A DNA stretch of 11,548 nt from Candidatus Latescibacterota bacterium (lineage in GTDB: Bacteria; Latescibacterota; UBA2968; UBA8231): positions 1 through 11,548 of the forward strand of contig JAJDTN010000184.1 in the NCBI GenBank assembly GCA_022827165.1. The letters run 5' to 3'. The translations under genes and the position numbers were made by a program. Numbering within the stretch: position 1 is the stretch's first letter; the number at the start of each line of letters is the position of its first letter. Positions 7,107 to 11,548 of the stretch are shown here, in pieces. The notes beneath the pieces were generated by a model. It did not search any database. It was not told the origin of the DNA and was given only the letters and a program-made list of their open reading frames with translations.

Positions 7107-7865
7107 TTGAGCGAGCTCTCCTTCCACGCTCCGGGCGAGGTGATCGACGCCAACGTCGGCGTCGGCCACCGCCACGACCGGCCCGCACCGTTCGAGGACG
7201 CCGCCGGCCTGCTCGAGGAGATGGACCGCCACGGCGTCGACGCCGCCGTGGTCTACCACGTGCAGGGTGAGTCGGTGAGCGCCCTCGACGGCAACGACCT
7301 GCTCCGCGAGTGGGTGCAGGACCAGCCGCGGCTGATTCCCCAGTGGGTGGCCGGCTCCGACCCTGCCACCCACCGGCAGCTGGAGGGGCTGCAGGCGGAG
7401 GGCCGGCTGCGCAGCGTGCGCCTCCACGACACCGCGTCCTGCCGCGCCCCCTTCACCGACTGGATCTACGGCGACCTGCTCGCGTGGCTGGAGGCGGAGG
7501 GGATCCCCTTGTGGATCTCCCTGGCGGACAACGACATCGAACAGATGGCCGACACCCTCGGGCGGTATCCTGAGCTGGTGAGCGTGCTCGTGGGAGCCCA
7601 CTACACGCACGCCGCTCTCGTGCGCCCGCTGATGCGGAAGCTGCCGCGGTCGCTGCTGGAGCTGAGCCGGCACGAGACCCCCGGCGACGTGGAGGCCCTG
7701 GCGCGCGACGTGGGGGTGCGGCGGCTGGTGTACGGATCCTTCTACCCCCGCTACGCCATGGGGCCCATCCTCTACTACCTGCACTGTTGCGACCTCACGG
7801 CCCCCCAGCTCGACCTGATCTGCGCCGGCAACGTGGGCCGCCTCCTCGGGGAGGAGGGCGGATGA
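7107..7865 (+). CDS. Degenerate amidohydrolase-2 family TIM-barrel protein (probable pseudoenzyme)
   Basis: This 252-residue protein has the amidohydrolase-2 layout and length of the gene that follows. It opens with VIDANVGVG where active members have DxHxH, continues with barrel strands and helices, and ends in ICAGNVGRLLG, the usual final helix motif. Aligned by eye with its neighbour, the metal ligands are largely gone: the first two His are N16 and G18, the position of H132 is around S138 (LWISLADND), and the strand-8 Asp of GSD is F212 (YGSFYP). Only H165 (VGAHYTH) matches a ligand. It is therefore probably unable to bind the usual metal and may be a structural or regulatory partner, or use another chemistry. 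The frame is intact, so it is not a decayed pseudogene. Its stop overlaps the ATG of the intact paralogue (ATGA), which favours matched synthesis of the two proteins. Confidence 0.82.
   Translation: MSELSFHAPGEVIDANVGVGHRHDRPAPFEDAAGLLEEMDRHGVDAAVVYHVQGESVSALDGNDLLREWVQDQPRLIPQWVAGSDPATHRQLEGLQAEGRLRSVRLHDTASCRAPFTDWIYGDLLAWLEAEGIPLWISLADNDIEQMADTLGRYPELVSVLVGAHYTHAALVRPLMRKLPRSLLELSRHETPGDVEALARDVGVRRLVYGSFYPRYAMGPILYYLHCCDLTAPQLDLICAGNVGRLLGEEGG
7848..7858 (+). promoter_or_regulatory. Strong internal Shine-Dalgarno of the active amidohydrolase
   Basis: The purine run GGGGAGGAGGG lies inside the end of the preceding gene; its GGAGG at 7850-7854 is 7 nt before ATG 7862. The active paralogue thus has its own strong ribosome site in addition to coupling, unlike most inner genes of the operon. 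Confidence 0.75.
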
Positions 7866-8611
7866 TCTCCGGCACCCGCGTCATCGACGCCCACGGCCAC
7901 GTGGGCCACTGGGAGGTCCTCGGCATGCGCGACGATGCCGGCGAGATCCTGCGGACCATGGACCGCGCCGGCATCGACGTGGCCGTGGTCTTCGGCATCT
8001 TCCATCCCGAGGGCCGCAGGTCCAACGACGCGGCCGCCGCCTTCGTGGCCGCTCACCCCGACCGCTTCGCCGCCCTGGCCTACGCCTCTCCGCTGATGCC
8101 GGACGGCATGGTGTCCGAGTTGCGCCGCGCCATCGACGACCTCGGCTTTCTGGGGGTGAAGATCTATCCGCCGTACACGCCCTGGCCCCTCGACCACGAG
8201 GCCTGGGACCCGATCTACGCCTTCGTCGAGGGGCGCGGTCTGCCGCTGCTGTCCCACACCGACGCCGGGGACGTCTCCCGGCCGGCCCAGCTGGCGGCGG
8301 CGGCCCGGCGCTTTCCCGGGGCCGCCTTCATCGCCGGCCACTCCGGCAACATGGAGCCGGCCCGCTCAGAGGCGATCCAGGCCGCCCGGGAGCTGCCCAA
8401 CTTCTATCTGGAGACCTGCTCCACCTACCGCACCCCCGGCGTCATCGAGGAACTGGTGGCCGGCGCCGGTGCCGACCGGGTGCTCTTCGGGTCCGACCAG
8501 CCGCTGATGGACCCGCGCCCCCAGCTGGGCAAGATCATCACCGCCGATCTGAGCGACGAGGAGAAGCGCCTCGTCCTCGGCGGCAACGCCGCCCGTCTCC
8601 TGGGTCTGTAA
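7862..8611 (+). CDS. Amidohydrolase-2 family metal-dependent hydrolase or decarboxylase
   Basis: This 249-residue TIM-barrel protein belongs to the amidohydrolase-2 (PF04909) family, whose members hydrolyse amides or lactones or decarboxylate aromatic acids (ACMSD type). All expected metal-site residues are visible: H11 and H13 (IDAHGHVG), H132 (LLSHTDAGD), H160 (IAGHSGN) and D212 (LFGSDQPLMDP). K100 lies on the GVKIYPPY strand. It ends with VLGGNAARLLGL, the family's last helix. There is no signal peptide, so it is probably cytoplasmic. At about 250 residues it is at the short end of the family. The ATG overlaps the stop of the degenerate paralogue and follows a strong Shine-Dalgarno. Only 3 nt separate it from the PIG-L gene. 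Whether it is a hydrolase or decarboxylase cannot be decided from motifs alone. Confidence 0.9.
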   Translation: MISGTRVIDAHGHVGHWEVLGMRDDAGEILRTMDRAGIDVAVVFGIFHPEGRRSNDAAAAFVAAHPDRFAALAYASPLMPDGMVSELRRAIDDLGFLGVKIYPPYTPWPLDHEAWDPIYAFVEGRGLPLLSHTDAGDVSRPAQLAAAARRFPGAAFIAGHSGNMEPARSEAIQAARELPNFYLETCSTYRTPGVIEELVAGAGADRVLFGSDQPLMDPRPQLGKIITADLSDEEKRLVLGGNAARLLGL

Positions 8612-8614
8612 CCC

Positions 8615-9514
8615 GTGGCCGAGCCCCTGACCCTGCTCAGCATCGGCGCCCACCCGGCCGACATCTTCGACCAGTCGGGCGGCACCATGGCCCACCACGT
8701 GGAGCGCGGCGACCGCGTCGCCTGCGCCGTCCTCACCCACGGGGCCCGCGTCCACGACGCCGAGATCAGCGACGCCATGTTCCACCGGGAGCAGGTGCCG
8801 GAGGCCGGGGAGCTGAGCGATCTGATGGCGGAGCGCGCCGAGGTGAAGGCGGGGGAGGTCCGGCGCGCCTGCGCCTTCCTCGGCGTGGAGGAGATCCACT
8901 TCCTCGGCTTCGACGACGCCGTGCTCGAGGCCACCGAGGAGATCGTGCGCCGCGTGGCGAGCCTGCTGCGCCAGGTCCGCCCGCAGGTGGTCCTGACCCA
9001 CTTCCCGTACGAGGGAGACGCCGTCAACGCCCACGCCGTCACCGGCCGCATCTGCCTGCTGGCCCTCGGGCTGGCCGGCAGCGTCGATCCCGGCGACCGC
9101 AACCCGCCGCACAAGACGGCCCAGGTCTTCTTCTTCGGTACGGGGGCGGCGCCCCTGCCGCGGAATGTGTGGGGCGCCCGGGGCGGTTTCTACAACGACG
9201 TCTTCATCGACATCGGCGACGTGGTGGAGAAGAAGCTGGCCGCCCTCGACGCCCTGGTCAGCCAGGGCTACGGGGGCGCCTACGCCCGCAAGCGCATCGA
9301 GACCTCGGACGGCGCCTTCGGCAACGCCGCCCACTGCAGCTACGCCGAGGGCTTCATCAAGATGAACGCCGAGTGCCACCACTGCCTGCCGGTGACGGAC
9401 CGGGCCCTCGAGCTGGCGGGGTTGAGCGACCATCAGGTGATCCCCCGGGCCTCCCTCCGGCACCGATCGGGTCCCCCCGGGGCCGAGCCCGAAGGCCCGG
9501 ATCGTACGGCTTGA
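8615..9514 (+). CDS. PIG-L (LmbE-like) deacetylase family protein with variant active site
   Basis: This 299-residue protein has the Rossmann-like PIG-L/LmbE fold, whose members remove acetyl groups from N-acetylglucosamine conjugates and related amides (MshB, BshB, LmbE). Core motifs are LLSIGAHPADIFDQSGGT (7-24), ending the first strand, and LTHFPYEGDAVNAHAVTGR (127-145). In the classical AHPDDE motif the first Asp is the general base and the second a zinc ligand; here the motif reads AHPAD, so the base position is A15 while H13, D16 and H140 can still bind metal. The last 30 or so residues are Pro/Gly/Arg-rich and appear disordered. The GTG start follows the previous TAA by one codon, with no Shine-Dalgarno. 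It is the last gene of the operon, and its TGA lies inside the -35 box of the downstream promoter. A deacetylase role is family knowledge; activity is uncertain because of the missing Asp. Confidence 0.87.
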   Translation: MAEPLTLLSIGAHPADIFDQSGGTMAHHVERGDRVACAVLTHGARVHDAEISDAMFHREQVPEAGELSDLMAERAEVKAGEVRRACAFLGVEEIHFLGFDDAVLEATEEIVRRVASLLRQVRPQVVLTHFPYEGDAVNAHAVTGRICLLALGLAGSVDPGDRNPPHKTAQVFFFGTGAAPLPRNVWGARGGFYNDVFIDIGDVVEKKLAALDALVSQGYGGAYARKRIETSDGAFGNAAHCSYAEGFIKMNAECHHCLPVTDRALELAGLSDHQVIPRASLRHRSGPPGAEPEGPDRTA

Positions 9515-9539
9515 CATCGGGCGCGCCCCGGCGTAAGGT
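9511..9539 (+). promoter_or_regulatory. Consensus-like sigma70 promoter
   Basis: A perfect TTGACA (9511-9516) is followed after exactly 17 nt by TAAGGT (9534-9539). In this GC-rich DNA it is the best promoter-like element in the window. The PIG-L stop codon (9512-9514) sits inside the -35 box. The expected start of transcription is near 9545-9547. It would drive the structured stretch that follows and perhaps the amidase gene. Confidence 0.75.
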
Positions 9540-9622
9540 ACAGACATCCCCACGGCCGGCTCCTCCGGGATCCGGCCAAAACCGGAGCGACGGTAGGCCG
9601 CCTCGTACCGGCGTTCCGGAAA

Positions 9623-9658
9623 AGTCGAGCGGTCCTCTGCTTTCTCCTACGCTCGACT
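9623..9658 (+). repeat. Perfect 9-bp inverted repeat (hairpin)
   Basis: AGTCGAGCG (9623-9631) and CGCTCGACT (9650-9658) are exact reverse complements around an 18-nt pyrimidine-rich loop. The hairpin ends 10 nt before the terminator stem. The segment CTCTGT (9657-9662) could instead pair with ACAGGG (9673-9678) in the left arm of the terminator stem, with one G-U pair, so switching between structures is conceivable. Confidence 0.6.
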
Positions 9659-9668
9659 CTGTTTCTCC

Positions 9669-9706
9669 ATAGACAGGGGGCCCTCGGGCCTCCTGTCTAT
9701 TTTCTT
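9669..9706 (+). terminator. Rho-independent terminator
   Basis: A 14-bp stem (left arm 9669-9682, right arm 9687-9700) with a single G-U pair and the 4-nt loop CTCG is followed at once by TTTCTT (9701-9706). It is the clearest intrinsic terminator in the window. It would end transcripts of the six-gene operon and those starting at the 9511-9539 promoter. Confidence 0.88.
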
Positions 9707-9742
9707 GCGCCCCTGACCGACTCCTCCTCGAGCCCCCGGCCC

Positions 9743-11005
9743 ATGCCCCTCGCCCCCGAAGCCGCCGCCGCCCTCGACCGGCGGCTGGCCCTGGTCGACG
9801 CCGCCGAGCCCCGGATCCGGGCCCTGGTGCCGGAGCAGGACCGCCGCCTGCGCCTGGCCGCCGAGCTGGAGGCCGTGCCCGAGGGCCCCCTGCGGCACCT
9901 GCTGGTGGGCGTGAAGGACATCTTCCACGCGCGGGGACTGCCCACCCGGGCAGGTACCGAGTTGCCGGGAGGCCTCTTCGCCGCGGAGGGCGCGGAGGAG
10001 GCCGACGCCGACTGCGTCGCCGCCCTGCGGGCGGCGGGAGCGGTGGTCCTCGGCAAGGCGGTGACCACCGAGTTCGCCTACTTCGAGCCCGGGCCGACGC
10101 GCAACCCGCGAGACCCCGCCCACACCCCCGGCGGTTCCTCCAGCGGCTCGGCGGCGGCGGTGGCGGCCGGGTACTGCGAGCTGGCCCTGGGGTCGCAGAC
10201 GGTGGGCTCGGTCATGCGGCCGGCCGCGTTCTGCGGCGTCGTCGGGTTCAAGCCGACCTTCGGGCGCGTCTCCCGGGGCGGCCTGCTGCCGTGCTCCCCC
10301 TCGGTGGACACGGTGGGGCTCTTCGCCCCGGATACGGCTGCCGCGGCCCGGGGGGCGGCGGTCATCGTCGATGCGTGGGACCCCGCCGCCGCCGAGGGCC
10401 ACGGGGAGTCGCCCCGGCCCGTCCTCGGGATCCCGGAGGGGCCGTACCTGCGCCAGGCCTCGACCGAGGGACTGGCGGGGTTCGAGGAGCAGGCGGCGAG
10501 GCTGGAGTCCGGCGGTTTCCGGTTGAAGCGGCTGGAGGTCCTGACCGACATCGACGAGGTCAACCAGCGCCACCGCGACCTGCACGCGGCGGAGATGGCC
10601 CTCGTGCACGCCCCATGGATGGAGGAGCACCTCGATCTCTACAAGCCCCTGACCCGCCAGTTCCTGCGGCGCGGCCGGGAGATCCCCGAGGCGCGGCTCC
10701 TGGCCGGCAGGGAGGGGCGCGGCCGCCTGCGGCTCCAGTTGGAGCAGGTCATGGCGGCCGAAGGCGTCGACCTCTGGATCTGTCCGTCGGCGCCGGGACC
10801 GGCCCCCCGCGGCCTGCACGCCACGGGGGATCCGATCATGAACCTGCCCTGGACCCACGCCGGCCAGCCGGCCCTGAGCCTGCCGGCGGGGCTCGTGGGC
10901 CGGCTGCCCCTGGGGCTGCAGTGCGTCGCCGCCCACGGCCGCGACGAGGCCCTCCTGGCATGGGGCGCCGCCCTCGAGGCGGCCCTCGGTTCCGGCGGCG
11001 GCTGA
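9743..11005 (+). CDS. Amidase signature (AS) family hydrolase
   Basis: This 420-residue protein is an amidase-signature enzyme, which hydrolyses amide bonds with a Ser-cisSer-Lys triad. The triad is visible as K58 (LLVGVKDIF), S133 (HTPGGSSSGSAA) and nucleophile S156 (GSQTVGSVMRPAAFCG). The usual TGGS before the nucleophile reads TVGS. VVGFKPTFGRVS (166-177) and PSVDTVGLFA (186-195) are standard downstream landmarks. It is somewhat short for the family (usually 450-500), mainly through a compact C-terminal half. No signal peptide is visible. The ATG has no Shine-Dalgarno and no alternative ATG, GTG or TTG lies in frame between the terminator and it. No second promoter is evident after the terminator, so expression may depend on readthrough from 9511. 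GatA-type, allophanate-hydrolase-like and nylon-amidase-like members share these motifs; with no GatB or GatC gene nearby, a catabolic amidase is more likely. Confidence 0.9.
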   Translation: MPLAPEAAAALDRRLALVDAAEPRIRALVPEQDRRLRLAAELEAVPEGPLRHLLVGVKDIFHARGLPTRAGTELPGGLFAAEGAEEADADCVAALRAAGAVVLGKAVTTEFAYFEPGPTRNPRDPAHTPGGSSSGSAAAVAAGYCELALGSQTVGSVMRPAAFCGVVGFKPTFGRVSRGGLLPCSPSVDTVGLFAPDTAAAARGAAVIVDAWDPAAAEGHGESPRPVLGIPEGPYLRQASTEGLAGFEEQAARLESGGFRLKRLEVLTDIDEVNQRHRDLHAAEMALVHAPWMEEHLDLYKPLTRQFLRRGREIPEARLLAGREGRGRLRLQLEQVMAAEGVDLWICPSAPGPAPRGLHATGDPIMNLPWTHAGQPALSLPAGLVGRLPLGLQCVAAHGRDEALLAWGAALEAALGSGGG

Positions 11006-11008
11006 ACG

Positions 11009-11037
11009 TCGACCGCCTCCGGCGGCGGTCCTATATT
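11009..11037 (+). promoter_or_regulatory. Candidate promoter of the PhyH gene
   Basis: TCGACC (11009-11014) lies 17 nt before TATATT (11032-11037). The AT-rich -10 stands out in GC-rich surroundings and is 33 nt before the ATG. The -35 has four of six consensus bases. Confidence 0.55.
11011..11030 (+). repeat. Inverted repeat inside the PhyH promoter spacer
   Basis: GACCGCC (11011-11017) and GGCGGTC (11024-11030) form a perfect 7-bp dyad with a 6-nt loop, placed between the -35 and -10 boxes. It could be a repressor site. Because CTATATTT follows directly, it could also be a weak terminator for the amidase transcript. Confidence 0.45.
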
Positions 11038-11059
11038 TCACGGATTCACCAGTTTCGGC

Positions 11060-11066
11060 GGAGAGG
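11060..11066 (+). promoter_or_regulatory. Shine-Dalgarno of the PhyH gene
   Basis: GGAGAGG precedes the ATG at 11071; GGAG is 7 nt and GAGG 4 nt upstream. It supports ATG 11071 as the start. Confidence 0.7.
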
Positions 11067-11070
11067 ACGG

Positions 11071-11548
11071 ATGCAGCTGACAAACGACCAGATCGAGTTC
11101 TATCGCGAGAGGGGTTACCTCGGCGTCGAGGGCGTGTTCTCGGCGGCCGAGGTCGCCGAGTTGCAGCGGGTGACCGACGAGTTCGTGGAGAAGTCGCGCA
11201 GCGTCACCGAGCACGACGACATCTTCGACCTCGAGCCCGACCACACCCCGGAGTTTCCCAAGCTGCGGCGCCTGAAGACTCCCGCCAGGCAGCACGTGGT
11301 CTACGACCGCGCCCTGCGCAACGACCGCGTCCTCGACATCGTCAGCCAGCTCGTCGGCACCGAGGCCGTGCGCGGCCACGGCAACAAGCTCAACATCAAG
11401 GCCGCCGACTTCGGCAGCCCCGTGGAGTGGCACCAGGACTGGGCCTTCTACCCCCACACCAACGACGACATGCTGGCCGTGGGCGTCTGCATCGACGAGA
11501 TGACCGAGGCCAACGGCTGCCTCCTCATCATCCCCGGCTCGCACAAGG
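11071..11548 (+). CDS. Phytanoyl-CoA dioxygenase (PhyH) family Fe(II)/2-oxoglutarate oxygenase, 3' partial
   Basis: The first 159 residues of a PhyH-family protein are present; the gene runs off the window. These enzymes hydroxylate or otherwise oxidise small molecules using Fe(II), oxygen and 2-oxoglutarate. The start is typical (LTNDQIEFYRERGYLGVEGV, residues 3-22). The first two iron ligands are H121 and D123 in VEWHQDWAFYP (118-128), followed by the beta-strand region MLAVGVCIDEM (134-144) and the LLIIPGSHK motif (151-159). The distal His and the 2-oxoglutarate-binding Arg lie beyond the window. It has its own promoter and Shine-Dalgarno, so it begins a new transcription unit. PhyH families are very broad and a natural-product or sugar hydroxylase is as likely as a fatty-acid one. 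Confidence 0.9.
   Translation, partial: MQLTNDQIEFYRERGYLGVEGVFSAAEVAELQRVTDEFVEKSRSVTEHDDIFDLEPDHTPEFPKLRRLKTPARQHVVYDRALRNDRVLDIVSQLVGTEAVRGHGNKLNIKAADFGSPVEWHQDWAFYPHTNDDMLAVGVCIDEMTEANGCLLIIPGSHK

Larger units (their letters stand above)
9546..9706 (+). ncRNA. Candidate small RNA or attenuated leader (about 160 nt)
   Basis: The stretch between the consensus promoter and the terminator holds no ORF with a usual start codon but is rich in secondary structure. GGCCGG (9554-9559) can pair with CCGGCC (9572-9577). CTCCGG inside that loop (9563-9568) can pair with CCGGAG (9582-9587), giving an H-type pseudoknot with an AAAA linker. CGGTA/TACCG (9591-9595/9606-9610) and a 9-bp hairpin (9623-9658) follow, then the terminator. 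I see no T-loop or anticodon arm of a tRNA, no GGAAGCAG-type SRP motif, and no obvious end-to-end pairing as in 6S RNA. It could be a free small RNA, or a 5' leader that attenuates the amidase, whose ATG is only 36 nt past the T-tract. No known riboswitch was recognised. Confidence 0.45.

Noticed and set aside
2232..7153. Long open frames on the minus strand (for example 2232-4352 and 4322-7153)
   Set aside because: They are the by-product of GC-rich third codon positions on the + strand. Their translations are low-complexity Ala/Gly/Arg/His/Val-rich with no domain motif, and they lie across clearly real genes.
9614..9621. TTCCGGAA palindrome as a regulator site
   Set aside because: It is an 8-bp palindrome in a CCGG-rich leader, too short to separate from chance.
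9540..9742. tRNA, SRP RNA or 6S RNA in the intergenic stretch
   Set aside because: No cloverleaf with a TTCRA T-loop, no SRP tetraloop-type motif, and no long pairing of the two ends were found.
1..11548. CRISPR array, insertion sequence, prophage or toxin-antitoxin genes
   Set aside because: No regularly spaced direct repeats, terminal inverted repeats with a transposase, integrase or phage genes were seen. Gene density and base composition are even throughout.

Overview
The window is very GC-rich (roughly 70% by eye), and every convincing gene lies on the + strand. High GC, close packing of hydrolase genes, and M16 protease, exo-sialidase, cyclase, PIG-L and PhyH families side by side suggest an uncultured, free-living heterotroph. 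A Latescibacterota- or Gemmatimonadota-like lineage fits, but that placement is inference from gene content, not from a marker gene.

Layout. (1) 1-3350: the 3' part of a two-repeat M16 (pitrilysin-type) zinc protease, overlapping by 4 nt a complete BNR/Asp-box exo-sialidase. (2) 3367-9514: a six-gene, near gapless operon. It encodes an exported cyclase-family hydrolase, an M28-like aminopeptidase with a PA domain, an AAC(3)-type acetyltransferase with a foreign N-terminal module, an amidohydrolase-2 protein that has lost most metal ligands, an intact amidohydrolase-2 paralogue, and a PIG-L (LmbE-like) deacetylase. Junctions are ATGA overlaps, a 10-nt gap or TAA-codon-GTG. (3) 9511-9742: a consensus sigma70-type promoter whose -35 box contains the PIG-L stop codon, about 160 nt of structured non-coding sequence, and a strong intrinsic terminator. 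(4) 9743-11005: an amidase-signature hydrolase. (5) 11009-11548: a promoter with a dyad in its spacer, then the 5' part of a phytanoyl-CoA dioxygenase (PhyH) family gene cut by the window edge.

The operon encodes several enzymes that make or break C-N bonds: an amidohydrolase, a deacetylase, an N-acetyltransferase, a peptidase and a formamidase-like cyclase. With an amidase downstream and a sialidase upstream, a pathway acting on an acylated amino compound such as an amino sugar or amide-containing natural product is plausible. No substrate can be read from the sequence.

Most interesting points: the M28 and AAC(3)-like ORFs are in the same frame, separated by one TAA, and the N-terminal 179 residues of the second look like the missing C-terminus of the first; a catalytically degenerate amidohydrolase sits next to its intact paralogue; and a promoter-to-terminator unit at 9511-9706 looks like a small RNA or an attenuated leader with a possible H-type pseudoknot.
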